Below, piece by piece: positions 10,678 to 23,504 of a stretch of 64,000 nt of DNA. Source of the stretch: Athripsodes cinereus (Eukaryota; Arthropoda; Insecta; Trichoptera; Leptoceridae); NCBI GenBank assembly GCA_947579605.1, contig OX388316.1, positions 10,233,290-10,297,289 of the forward strand, given 5' to 3'. The number at the start of each line of letters is the position of its first letter. The stretch's first letter is position 1. The position numbers and the translations under genes were made by a program. The notes under the pieces were generated by a model, which saw only the letters and a list, made by a program, of their open reading frames with translations, was not told the origin of the DNA and ran no database searches.

Positions 10678-13600
10678 CTACGGAATGAAATTGTACAAAA
10701 TATTAGTTATTATAAATTATCTTGTGTTAAAAATACATATTTCCAAGATAAAATTTTTCTATATTGAATAACAGTAAATTGAATATTTCAAGTGCAATGT
10801 TTTGTGAAAAATTCCCACAAGGGTGTCTTTTGGGAGTCATAACATCTCATGACCTTGAAATACCTCCCAGGAAAAGTACAAAGTATAACAAATTTGTATG
10901 ATCTAAGGCATTCACAGGCGGCATCATTCGTGTAAACAGATCCTGAAGATGCCCGCCATAGTTATGGATGAAACATTGGGATATAAATTGCCCTGGATAC
11001 CACACCCACTCAGCCCGGAAGAAAACTTTTTTACTATAACAAGTTTTACTATAACAAATCGCTCAAAGCACGAGCTCTGCTCATATTTGAGGGAATGAAT
11101 TGTTTTGCTTACTGTATAATTATAAGTAAATGATTATTGTTGTAAATTGTATATTTATCAGTAATAAATATATTTGAATTTGTAAGTTTATAGTTTTTTC
11201 CATAATAACATACCTATCACTGTCAGACTGTTGTACAATTCTTCTTCTCCCTGCAGCATTACTATTTGACTTATCATGCTTGTCTCCATCACTATCTTCT
11301 GATTCACTCGTTGATATTGTAGCTTTTGAAACAATCTTCAATTTTTGTTTGGCACTTAGTTTCTCATTCATAGATTTCTTAGACTCCTTTGCCAATCCCT
11401 AATAAAAAGAAGATTAATATATGTAATTTAGAGGAATAAATACTCCACGTAAACAACCAGGTAAAATAGAGACTACTATTCCTTAGACGAAATACTACAT
11501 GTTTACTGATGTTATCTTTACAATTAAACATTGTATGAGGTTGTATATATGTTAATTTAACCCATGAAACTACCATTCCACATATCTAAATAAAAATAAG
11601 CAAAAAAAAAAGATCTTTGGTCATGTTCAGGTGTCATTTGATAATTCCATTACCTTTCTCCTGCCCTTCTTAGCCCTGGGTCTATCACTATCAGAATCTC
11701 CTGATCCTGCAGCTCCTTTAGGTTCCCTCTTCTTTCTGCCTTTCTTTTCTCCAGGTTCACGTTTTCTTTTGCGACCTCTTTCCTTGTCCGGTCTGTAAAC
11801 CAACAAAAGCACAATAGTAATTTCATCACTGCTCACTTATACACTGACATGTTCACCAATACAATAAAACAAGACAGGATTGTTTCAGCCATTTTTATAG
11901 GTTCTTTCATATTTAAATGATAACCTATTGTGACGATGCATATTGTCACTATTGATATTTATAAAAAATTGAGTATATAGATTGAATAAAACAAAATCTC
12001 AATATTCATTCTTAGTAAATTTAACACATGAAACTGCCATATAAGGCTTAGAAAAGACAGCGTAAACTTATTTGGTAGTGCCCCGGACAGGACTTAGAAC
12101 CGCAAACCATCTTTTTCTCAAAGTGTGCTTTGTCCAATTAGGCTTTAGATAGATGTCGATAGAAAAATACCTAGAGGTAGGTCATGAGAGCTACAATTCT
12201 ATTTACCTCATTATGAAGTATTCGTCTTGCAGTACCCACACTAGGTATTGCAGAACAATACCTACACATGAATCTGTTATTGAGGTTTATAAGAGAGAAT
12301 ATCAGAGCCTTCGGCATGTTGCCAGGTAGCTTAACATTATGCAGTAACTTAACATTAACATTATGGATATATGCACATTATCTTGCATATGTTGAACGCA
12401 TACTATTGAAATAAATTTGTGTTGTTATTACCTTGGCTCTCTTGGAGCACCATCAGCTCCAGGGCCTTCGTCCCCACTGCCCCCTGAATCTGAAATATAG
12501 TCATCCTTTCTGCCCCTCCCCCTACCCCCGCCTCCCCTGCCGCGCCCCTTATCCTCTGACGGCATCTCTATTACCAGAGCATTTTTTGTCTTCTCTTGAT
12601 ATTCCTTCCTCTTCTGTAACATCTCCACGGACATCTTGGCTCTCTCCTCCTCTGTGCGCTTTCTCTCCTCTTCCTGTGATTATATAAATGAACAAATGGT
12701 TACATGTACGAAATAAACACACACAAAATTAATTGAAATCTGTTTCTAATTTATATGTTACTATTTCACCTTTGCTGTATGATAACACAGCTTTGTTGTT
12801 TTAAACAAAAATTGTATATATCTTATGTGAGCTTCTCTAAAATGTATGATGCTGATACAGAATCTTGTGGTCCATTCACATTTCAAAGGAAGCAATATCC
12901 ATTTCACTATACATATTTTTGTTGACATGGCAAAGTAAGCATTTTCTGTTGCAGATTGTAAGAAAACATACCTGTTTCTTTCTGAACGCCTCTTTCTCCA
13001 TTTCCTGCTTTTTACGGAGACTCCTTTCTTCATCGTGAGCCCTTCTAGCTCTTGCAACATGGTACTGTGCCTGAGACAACAAGTCCTGACACTGGCGAGC
13101 TTCTACAGCAGCCATACCAGCATCATATCTAATTCTATCACCACCACTGGCTAGAGTAGATAGATAAGTGAAATACCTGAAACAATTGCAAACAATCAAA
13201 TTTTTACAACCAGAAAGTACTGTGTATATTTTTGAAGCCAAAGTGTCCAAATAAATAACTATGATAATGGGAAGATAAATGCATGTAATGGATGTGTTAA
13301 TCAAATAAATACTTGTGACTGAGGCCCAACTCATGTACAGCTCCCAAAACAGTTTGCAAATTACTCCTATCATCTCTTAAAACTTGAGCAGCCAGTCTCC
13401 TAAGCAACAGAGCAGTGCTGTACAGTAGAGCGGCATCTTGAGGTGCTACACGCCGAGCTTTGAGTAACGTAGTACGAGCCTCACGAAGACGACCAGCAAA
13501 GGCATATGCTCTTGCCAAATATACCAGTCCTTCCACATGATGATAGCGATAGAACTTTTTTAAACAGTTCTCATACTAGAATAGTAAACAAGTGTGTCAT

Positions 13601-16600
13601 TAGTTTATTTATCTATAAGTATGATGTATCAGAGTCCATATACTGAAAATAAACATTGAGCAATAATACAAACCATTTGTATTGCACTTATGTACTGTTT
13701 TTGTTCCACATAAATGTGTGCAATATTCATCCAAACATCACAGAAGTCCGCTGTGGCCTCACGAACTTGAGCAAATATATCTCTAGCTTCATTAATGCAC
13801 CCTTTGTGAGCCAACACAGCTCCTATTCCGTTAGCTGCCCATATATTACGTGGGTCAGTGCGCAACACTTGTTTGTACATCGCTAGAGCTCTTTCTTGAT
13901 GACGCTTCTCGCGTTCCTTGTCTTTTGTGGGCTGGTGAAGAGTTTGCAACCAAACATTTCCTAAAAAAAAAATTACTTACAAAAAGAAAAGATACGAGTG
14001 TTATATGTTGTTTATGAGTTTTTCACAACGTGGTTTTTGTTTCAATAGATTTTGTGGTTAAGTCACAAGAGCTTTCGACTGCACACGGGCCGTCATTTTT
14101 AAACCAACTTAAGTCGTTCTTGTATCCTTTTACTTCGCCGTGTGGCCTGTACAATAGGGGGAAGAAGAGGGTTAGGAGGGTTGTTTACATTTTCTAGTTC
14201 ATTCCTCTTTACACCTACCCATCCTTTCAGATCAATCTTCCATTCTCTTTTCAATCTCCTGCAATTTTTTTTACATGCAATTCCAAAACCCTTCCTTTTT
14301 TGTTTCCATGGCATCATTTTAAGAACATATCCAACTCATTATCTCAAATATTTCAATGAGATCTTAGGTAAGTTGCAAACTAATAATTACAATACTCAGA
14401 GTCTAACCATATTCCTCTATGGCCTAATAGGTAAAGCACTAAACTCGTAACACAGAGGTGCTGGGTTCGATTCCGAGCAAGAGCAGTTGGAGGGACTTAG
14501 TCGCTACACTGAGATGAGTGCAGTCACAGTCAATAAGGTGATACAAATAAATGGTATTGTGCAATAGATGAGTTTATCGCAGAAGCAATACTTTCCAACA
14601 ACCTTAAAATATATATACATTTGTATACATATATACCACATCGAAAAAAAACTCCAATAACATATATACAATTGTATACACACATGATCTTTATGGATTT
14701 CAACCTTCAGGCCACCCACAATATAGCACCACTTGTGTGGACAAATTTTATAAATAAATAATAAATAAAATAAAATAAATAAAATAATCTTTATTGTGAA
14801 ATAAACAATATAACACAAATGGCGGGTTTATTGCCTTTAGGCAATTTCTAGTGTAGAAACTAACATTGGACAATAGTTCCCGATTTCTGCACTAGCAAGG
14901 TGGTCGGTGGATCCTTCAATATGTTAAATGCAAGCTCCTTGAGAATTGAATGAAAATAAATCCTTATATCTTATAAAAATGATTTTTGAATTTACATACT
15001 AACGAAGACCGGGCTATACTCGCCCATTTCAAGGAATTTGCGTTCCATTGACCTGACCATTACAAGATGAGGTATCTATTTCAAATAAAAACCCACTAAA
15101 TGCCGTACTTTCTTTTAAAGAAGCGAGAAAAACAGCAAAAAAGAGTGTAAAAAAAAAGTGTGAATGAGATAAAAAATACGTTTTTTGCGTGAGTTTGAAA
15201 GAGTGCGAAAATGTTCTTTACCGCCAAAATTGTGTGCCATAAGATATTGCCATATTAAAATTAATTATGAAAAGTACTATAAATATTTATGATTAATTTC
15301 TAAAAAATAAGCACAATCAGACTTTTTTTAAGTTCATGCAAATAAAAACATTTAAAATATTTTTAATTTCGTGCAAATAAACACATTTAAAATATTTTTT
15401 GCGTAAATAATCCAATTTAAAAATATTAAGCACGTGCTAATTGAAAAGCCAAAAACAATATGTTATTCGTCTGGCAATTATTTGTGTCATTATAACATTC
15501 CAAAATGGCGATTAATGAACGATGTGTCAAAAAGTACGTTCAATATTTAATTTAACATCAGGTGAGAATTAATTTACGTTTTCTATCTAATTAATTTTTC
15601 TATCTAATCTATTAAACCTGCTTTACATTTTTATTACTAAAGAGTTAACAGTATATTTTTTTGCAGAAACACAAAACGGTGCATTGCGATCTTGATGCTC
15701 ATTTTTCAATGATGAAATTAATGATTAAGAAATTAGAAATTAAATTGATAATACATTAATGACAACGACATTATGGCTTTAGGAATGTCGTGGGAAGAAG
15801 TGACAATCATTGCAAAGAATCTGAACGGAAAAGACTGTATTCTCTTCTCTTCGTTCCCAGGAAAATCTTGAAGGTTGATCGAGTAGTTGTTTTATGAATT
15901 TTTGATGCAATAAATGAATTAACATAATAAAACTTTCTCTTTTCCTATGATGTTTTATAAAATATGTAGTTGAATAGGAAATTAAGAAAAAATAGGTGAG
16001 TATCCATTATTTTTTTGCAATGATTACGTTCTGGTTATATTTTTTGATGTGACTTGACATGATTTATATTTTTGCAAAGTATCTTAATTACAAAAAAGGA
16101 GAAGGTATGTATTGTTCTTCTATTTTAATGTTCCCTTTATGCTTTGTGTAGAAAGATGAAAATTTTGACTTATTTTGAAATGCTTTTAAGCCTCAGATTT
16201 CAAAAATATAGTAGACCTTTATTATTTCTTAGTATTTGTGGGAATCGGCACAAATATTTGAGCCCGTACATATCCCTAATTTAGGAAAGGCATGTTGAAT
16301 AATAAACTCTATACATAATCACAGACTCCAGGCCAAAAATATTTCAAATATCTTATTTATTGACAAAGATATCAACATTTTAATGAAGAAATGAATGAAA
16401 ATTTGACTTCCTGATTGCCAAAATCGTAGACAAAACATTTTCATCATATTGAATTAATTTCAAAATGGAAGTGATAAAAAATACAACAAAACTGAATCTT
16501 AAAGCTTGGAGATTATTTTGGTTTTAAAACATCATGCTTGCACATCATGAAAATCCTAATTTGTGTAAATTAGAATTGCATAATTTCGGCATATTTTCAT

Positions 16601-19600
16601 TCAATTTCATAGACCACATATGAGACTAAATATGACACATGAGAAAAAAAAACAAAGAAAAATAATTGTGAAAATGGAATTATGAAATTCATAGACAATA
16701 TTGTAGGTATGCGTTTTCCAATAAATACATAGGTAGGTACTTTTCTCATTCAACGAGTAGTATTTATTTTGACCTAATATTTTCATGAGTCTTTAAAAAA
16801 AATCTGATGGAAGTATTTCAATTAAAAATATAATACTTCAGAATATTGAAGAATTATATTTTAATTAATTAATTAAATTTTAATTTAACAGAGCTCACTT
16901 CACGGGGCCTTACACATGGCAGAGGATCGCTCAACATGGAGACAGATGGTCTACAGAACGAGGCATGATGGTTACGATCCTCAGGATTGAGGGACCGACA
17001 GAAATGATGATGATGATTGAAGAATGTACATTCATTCATCAAGGTTTCTTTTGGGAATACAGGGAGGGAATGCCTATATAGGAAACATTAATTGTTTCGT
17101 TCCTTTTTAAGAACTGTTTTCCTTATAGGTACCTATGTATATATACATATATTTTTTTAGTACTTTTATCCACGTAGGTACCTACCCATTTTTTTTTATT
17201 GAAATATGGCCGTGTGGGATGTCAAACTTCAAGATTTTACAGTGGGAAAAGGATTTCAGTACTTTTATCCACATAGGTACCTACCCATTTTATTTATTGA
17301 AATATGGCCGTGTGGGATGTCAAACTTCAAGATTTTACAGTGGGAAAAGGATTTCGGTACTTTTATCCACGTAGGTACCTACCCATTTTTTTATTGAAAT
17401 ATGGCAGTGTGGGATGTCAAACTTCAAGATTTTTCAGTGGGAAAAGGATTTCTGTACTTTTATCCACGTAGGTACCTACCCATTTTATTTATTGAAATAT
17501 GGCCGTGTGGGATGTCAAACTTCTAGATTTTACAGTGGGAAAAGGATTTTAGTACTTTTATCCACGTAGGTACCTACCCATTTTATTTATTGAAATATGG
17601 CCGTGTGGCATGTCAAACTTCAAGATTTTTCAGTGGGAAAAGGATTTCTGTACTTTTATCCACGTAGGTACCTACCTATTTTTTTATTGAAATATGGCCG
17701 TGTGGGATGTCAAACTTCAAGATTTTTCAGTGGGAAAAGGATTTCGGTACTTTTATCCACGTAGGTACCTACCCATTTTATTTATTGAAATATGGCCGTG
17801 TGGGATGTCAAACTTCTAGATTTTACAGTGGGAAAATGATTTTAGTACTTTTATCCACGTAGGTACCTACCTATTTTATTTATTGAAATATGGCCGTGTA
17901 GGATGTCAATCTTCAAGCTTTTACTGAGGGAAAAGGTTTTCAGTACTTTTATCACTGAAATATGGCCGTGGGGGATGTCAAACTTCAAGATTTTACAGTG
18001 GGAAAAGGATTTCTGTACTTTTATCCACGTAGGTACCTACCCATTTTTTTATCGAAATATGGCCGTGTGGGATGTCAAACTTCAAGATTTTACAGTGGGA
18101 AAAGGATTTTAGTACTTTTATCCACGTAGGTACCTACCCATTTTTTTATCGAAATATGGCCGTGTGGGATGTCAAATTTCAAGATTTTACAGTGGGAAAA
18201 GGATTTTAGTACTTTTATCTACGTAGGTACCTACCCATTTTTTTTATCGAAATATGGCCATGTGGGATGTCAAACTTCAAGATTTTACAGTGGGAAAAGG
18301 ATTTCGGTACTTTTATCCACGTGGGTACCTACCCATTTTATTTATTGAAATATGGCCGTGTGGGATGTCAAACTTCAAGATTTTACAGTGGGAAAAGGAT
18401 TTTAGTACTTTTATCCACGTAGGTACCTACCCATTTTATTTGTTGAAATATGGCCGTGTGGGATGTCAAACTTCAAGATTTTACAGTGGGAAAAGGATTT
18501 TAGTACTTTTATCCACGTAGGTACCTACCCATTTTATTTATTGAAATATAGCCGTGTGGGATGTCAAGTTTCAATATTTTACAGTGCGAAAAGGATTTTA
18601 GTACTTTTATCCACGTAGGTACCTACTCATTTTTTTTTATTGAAATATGGCCGTGTGGGATGTCAAAATTCAAGATTTTACAGTGGGAAGAGGATTTAGT
18701 ACCTTTATCCAAGTAGATACTTCCCATTTTTTTATTGAAATATGGCCGTGTGGGATGTCAAACTTCAAGATTTTACAGTTGGAAAAGGATTTCGGTACTT
18801 TTATCCGCGTAGGTACCTACCCATTTTATTTGTTGAAATATGGCCGTGTGGGATGTCAAACTTCTAGATTTTACAGTGGGAAAAGGATTTTAGTACTTTT
18901 ATCCACGTAGGTACCTACCCATTTTTTTATCGAAATATGGCCGTGTGGGATGTCAAACTTCAAGATTTTACAGTGGGAAAAGGATTTTAGTACTTTTATC
19001 CACGTAGGTACCTACCCATTTTATTTGTTGAAATATGGCCGTGTGGGATGTCAAACTTCAAGATTTTACAGTGGGAAAACGATTTCGGTACTTTTATCCA
19101 CGTAGGTACCTACCCATTTTATTTATTGAAATATGGCCGTGTGGGATGTCAAGTTTCAATATTTTACAGTGGGAAAAGGATTTTAGTACTTTTATCCACG
19201 TAGGTACCTACCCATTTTTTTTATTGAAATATGGCCGTGTGGGATGTCAAACTTCAAGATTTTACAGTGGGAAAAGGATTTTAGTATTTTTATCCACGTA
19301 GGTACCTACCCATTTTTTTGTCGAAATATGGCCGTGTGGGATGTCAAACTTCAAGATTTTACAGTGGGAAAAGGATTTTAGTACTTTTATCCACGTAGGT
19401 ACCTACCCATTTTATTTGTTGAAATATGGCCGTGTGGGATGTCAAACTTCAAGATTTTACAGTGGGAAAAGGATTTTAGTACTTTTATCCACGTAGGTAC
19501 CTACCCATTTTTTTTATTGAAATATGGCCGTGTGGGATGTCAAACTTCAAGATTTCAATACCCATTTTTTTTAAATTTACATAAATATGAGCTGAAAAGG

Positions 19601-22600
19601 ATGTGTAGTAAAAGTCTGAGAGATTGTGTGCGTAACAGTAATATACAAAAGGAATGTGGAATGAAAGTTGGTGTAATTACAAGGATGAATGTGAATAAGT
19701 GAAGATGACAAGCTCATTTAAGTCAAATTCTACAGGACGGTTACGTGTTGAGCACATTGAACAGGAGAGCATGCATGAGGAATTGTATGACAGTGACGGA
19801 AGCGAAAGATGTATGCAAGGATAGAAGGAAGTGGCTCTCGATCCTTTCTGTCTACCCCGCGAGGAAAGCGGCGTAATGGTATGTATGTATGTGTATGTAA
19901 TGTAGGTATATTGTTATAATTTTATATACTGTTAGTCTCACTAACATATTATATTCTATTATACGTTCTCTACTTTAATGTGACACTGTGTATATAGTTG
20001 ATACAAAAATTATTGCTGCCTACATAAAATATTTTTTATTTATATATCGTTGCCGTGGATGTGAAGTGATCCAACCCACAAGACAGACATTCCGAGAAAA
20101 AGGGTGTTGAAGTTACGCTGTTACATCCGAAGATACTAATCTTACAATAACTAAGTTATTTTTGCATGGATTTCGCTAAAAAATTTACACAATATTCCTG
20201 ATCACATATTCCACTAATATAAATAACAAAATATTAAAGAATTTATATATTTTAGAAGTAAACACGAATTTATCACTTGGGTTATTTCACCACTGTAGCT
20301 GAGAAAGATCCACCTGTAAAAAAATTGTTGGAAAGTTACGCGCTATGCGGCTTAGATCTTTTCACTTCTATAATTTAATTGAACTATTTGTTCCTATATG
20401 CATTAGTGAAATGCTCTAACATACTGGAAATGATTGTAAAAACACTTAACATGTCTTCAAAATCTTCCAAAAATGCCCTTTAGGAATATCAAATCACTTA
20501 TTTCTCTTCACCACTATGTTCTCCGTGGTTTTCTGAACAAAACTGCATACTAAACCCATTTTTCAAAAAAGTGTGGCTTGGATCACCTCCACGGCAACGA
20601 TATACCTACTTACTGTTTTTTTTTATATATATTTCCCGTATTCCCGTGCAACGCCGGGTATTTAAGCTAGTTGAATATAAAAATGTAGACATTAATTACC
20701 AAGTGCAATAAGAGAATAAGCATCTGTGGATGTTGCTGGATTCTTTAAGATCCTCTCAAACTTTTTCTGGCCTGGTCCCCACTCCATTTTAGCAAGATGA
20801 AGGTTGCCCATGAGAGACCAGGCATCTGGATGTTCGTTATTGATTTTCAAAGCTTCTTTGAACCAATCACTAGCTTCATAAATTTGTCCTTTGTCACGAG
20901 CCATACACCCTAATCTGCAATAAACAATACGACATTTCACTCAACTAACAGTTTAAAGAAGCACAAATTGCCAGCAGATATGAATGAAGCCAAGCCCCTA
21001 CCTCAAGTAACAGTCCACATAGTTAGGATGCTCCTTTAGAATATCTTTGTAAAGCTTTTCAGCCTTGTCGAATGAACACAGAGCCTCACTTAATCTAGCC
21101 AAGTTATATGTGGTTGTGACTGCAATGGAGTTATAGTATTGAGGATCATGCTCAGCTTCTGATTTTGAGCGTTCTAAAGATTCTTCAAGATTTACTTTTG
21201 CTTCTTGCAAATTACCAAGGCGATAATGAAGAGATCCAACATTGTTTAAAATCTCTGCAGGGATATCTGCATGAACCTTTTCCTTTAATATTTTTATAGC
21301 TGTGCCATAAGCAGCAAGAGATCCTTGTAAATCAGTTTGCTCAAGTATTTGTGCCAGCTCAATCCACGCTTCCACATCATCTGGAAACTGTTCTGTAACT
21401 TTCTTTAAGTGTGCTCTTGCAATGTCACGTTTGGATTGAGAACTCGACTGAGCATAGAGTGAACCCAAAATTTTCATGGTTTCATAATTGTTTGGTTGAA
21501 CTTTGAGAACTTTTTCAAAACATTGTGCCGCCTAAAAAATATCAATTGCAATAACATTGATAAGATTTTAATTTGTCAAGAGACCACTAATATACACAAA
21601 CAAAAAAATATTGATCTTACATTTTCAGAATCACCACTGTAGATGTACATCTGACCTAATCCAAAATTAGGCAGGACGAATGAGGGCGGAGCAAACTGTG
21701 TAGCTTGATAGTAGTATTGGAAGGCTTGATCACAGTCCCCATGAGCATGAAATGCCCTGGCCAAATGATAACAGCTCTCAGCCCTCATGGCTTCATTCTC
21801 TGTATTGTGACAGGCATGCAAAGCCAAATGTTGTACTTTACTATAATCCTAAATAATAATAAAACAATTAAAAAAATATGAAAATATCAGTAAAATCCAT
21901 AATTTCACTTTTTGATACACATCATAACTGGGTCACCTTTTTGAAGAAGAAATGATTTGCCAAATGGTTCAGCACCATTGGATTTTTAGGATCTATGGCG
22001 TAAGCTTTGGAAAGCATTAAGACAGCTAACTTATTAGATTCAGGATCTTGCTGATTTAATTTGAGTATTGATAATCCGACTAGAGCCCCAACACATTGCG
22101 GATCTAATTGTAAAGCACGCTCAAATGCCAGCCTGGAAACATATTACACTTTATTACTTGTTCATCCATCATTCTTAGAGGTTTAGCTCAGTTAAGTAAT
22201 TGTTTACCTCAAAATAATAATATGTTGTTCCGCCAGTAGCGATTTTACATGTTCAAATATTTATTATGTTATTTCGCTTACTTTATATTCAGCACTTTAT
22301 AAATCACTATTGCTTGAATTTATGACTAGTTACTATAGTGACCTTGTGATATATCAAATTAAATGAATAAAATATTTACCTCGCTTTTTCTTGATTATTC
22401 AATTTCATGAAGCAATGTCCCATACCAAGACGAAGTGCTGCAGGACAATTGGGATTGGTACGAAGAGCTTTCTTGTAAAAGGCAAGAGCACCCCTATAAT
22501 CTTTCTTATTGAAGGCTATGCACGCCTTGCCAAGTAAGGATGGAATGTTATTGGGAGATTGATTGAGCACAAAGTTAAACTGAGCATCAGCCTGCTCCAT

Positions 22601-23320
22601 TTTATCTCCCTCCAGTAAACAAAAGTATGCACGACCTAACAGATGGTTCTAGAACAAAATAAATTATTATCACATTTCATAGTACATTATACTACACGGA
22701 TATTTAAATTAAAAATAAGGAATAATGATTTGAATTGCTTACTTGGTCATACATGATGATCTTATCAGCGGTGGTATACAACTGAGTTGCTTTAGCAAAG
22801 AGATCTCTCTTCTTGTCTTTGTTTTTCTCTCTGTTGGCTTCCTGGACATAGTACGCAGCCAACATGTCCAGTGCGCGCATCTGATCTTTTTCATAATCTC
22901 GATAATCAATATTGGCTTCTGTCTTAGAAGTTTCCAGTATTTTGAGAAAATCATCAATTTTATTTTGTTTGTAATAAGCCAGCTGTAAACAATTATTTTC
23001 ATGTAAATGCTACTATGTGGTTTGGAATGCATTTAGAATGTACATATGCAATATGGATAGAATATAGTTATTGGATAATGCAGACAGAAGCATACTTACA
23101 GAAACATTAACCCAAACATTAAGCTGGGATCTCTCTTGACGTAATATACCCAATACTTCATCTCTGTGTGGTAGAGACTCAGGATCTAGTTCAATAACCT
23201 AAAGCAAATAAAAATAAAACTCGTTGATATAAATTACAGGCGGGTTGTAAGAATTATAACCAAAAACTAATAACTCACTTCGTCAGTATCACGAAGAGGA
23301 ATTTCCAAAGACCCCGACAT
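10157..23320 (-). CDS. Ctr9: Ctr9, TPR subunit of the Paf1 transcription elongation complex
   Basis: Exons (descending): 23320-23279, 23198-23100, 22982-22743, 22648-22380, 22132-21937, 21848-21621, 21531-21002, 20914-20700, 13960-13674, 13575-13313, 13176-12972, 12673-12432, 11792-11654, 11398-11214, 10677-10474, 10367-10157. All junctions are GT-AG and in phase: 3555 nt, 1184 residues (human CTR9 is about 1173). The N-terminus [12 protein letters not shown] is the family signature and fixes the start. TPR motifs fill about residues 40-800, with near-identical family blocks such as [20 protein letters not shown] and [21 protein letters not shown] text. A charged, probably coiled-coil segment follows (about 830-900), then a lysine/aspartate/serine-rich part. 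Residues about 1047-1165 form an Arg-Ser repeat tail, unlike the acidic human tail. Ctr9 scaffolds the nuclear Paf1 complex, which supports RNA polymerase II elongation and histone modification. Intron 8 (6.7 kb) contains a satellite. The last exon could instead splice at GAAG|GTATTC (about 10190) to an exon I did not find. Confidence 0.96.
12060..12150 (-). repeat. tRNA-derived SINE head (in Ctr9 intron 12)
   Basis: On the minus strand an A-box-like AAGCCTAATTGG (12145-12134) is followed about 33 bp later by a B-box-like GGTTCTAAGTCC (12101-12090). The internal text (GCCTAAT.GG..AAAGCAC) matches the SINE at 14414, so both belong to one family. The 3' limit was not resolved. Confidence 0.45.
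14414..14795 (+). repeat. tRNA-derived SINE (in Ctr9 intron 8)
   Basis: A box TGGCCTAATAGG (14420-14431) and B box GGGTTCGATTCC (14463-14474) have tRNA-like spacing, so the head can act as an RNA polymerase III promoter. The body contains alternating TATA/CATA stretches, and it ends in AATAAA-type repeats at about 14745-14790. It cannot be a functional tRNA because the cloverleaf is not completed after the B box. Its extent is approximate. Confidence 0.6.
14800..16890. other. AT-rich part of Ctr9 intron 8
   Basis: There is no coding frame of note and no clear terminal repeats. The words TTTAAAATATTTTT recur near 15340-15430. I see nothing functional. Confidence 0.4.
16893..17020 (+). pseudogene. 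LINE ORF2 3' end fragment
   Basis: The frame across 16893-16990 reads as the extreme C-terminus of a non-LTR ORF2 protein ([16 protein letters not shown], ending DGYDPQD and a stop). It is followed by an ATG-triplet microsatellite, a common LINE tail. Only the last ~30 codons remain. Confidence 0.6.
17158..19570. repeat. Satellite-like tandem array, ~97 bp unit, about 25 copies
   Basis: The landmark ATGGCCGTGTGGGATGTC recurs at about 17206, 17304, 17400, 17496, 17597 and so on to 19526, with spacing mostly 95-98 bp (one unit near 17950 is shorter). Each unit carries the palindrome GTAGGTACCTAC, the word AAACTTCAAGATTTTACAG and a T-rich stretch of variable length. Units differ by a few substitutions (for example CAAGATTTT versus CTAGATTTT, and TTATTTATT versus TTTTTATCG), in alternating patterns that suggest a higher-order repeat. 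Several 60-90-codon frames run through it, but they shift because the unit is not a multiple of three. It lies inside Ctr9 intron 8. Confidence 0.95.
19571..19895 (+). pseudogene. LINE ORF2 3' fragment with TATG tail
   Basis: Broken frames read [29 protein letters not shown], then VYTEHIEQE-like text, then [15 protein letters not shown], the order seen at the C-terminus of many insect LINE reverse transcriptases. Stops interrupt it. It ends in a TATG microsatellite at about 19880. It abuts the right end of the satellite. Confidence 0.6.
20045..20602. mobile_element. Non-autonomous TIR element (TA target)
   Basis: TATCGTTGCCGTGGA at the left is inverted at the right as TCCACGGCAACGATA, and a related GTGATCCAA follows on both sides. 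TA dinucleotides flank the 558 bp unit, as expected for a Tc1/mariner-type element. There is no coding frame. It sits in Ctr9 intron 8. Confidence 0.65.
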
Positions 23321-23504
23321 CTTGAGTTGGTTTTAACTTTACTTCATATTATTGAATTTCAATATAAAAAAGTATTCACGGTACACAGCCAGCGCTACAA
23401 ATTCACCAATTAGGTATTTTGTAAATAAATTTTGCGATACCCTTACCCTACCCGCAACACAAACGACGGAAAATGACAGTTACCATTACCATAGATACAG
23501 ATTG

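Noticed and set aside
17158..19570. Regular repeats reminiscent of a CRISPR array
   Set aside because: Whole units are repeated with no unique spacers, in the intron of an animal gene. It is a satellite/minisatellite.
17135..19702. Several 60-90-codon frames of the type [17 protein letters not shown]
   Set aside because: They are readings of the tandem repeat. The unit length is not a multiple of three, so the frame changes along the array, and no start or splice context is kept.
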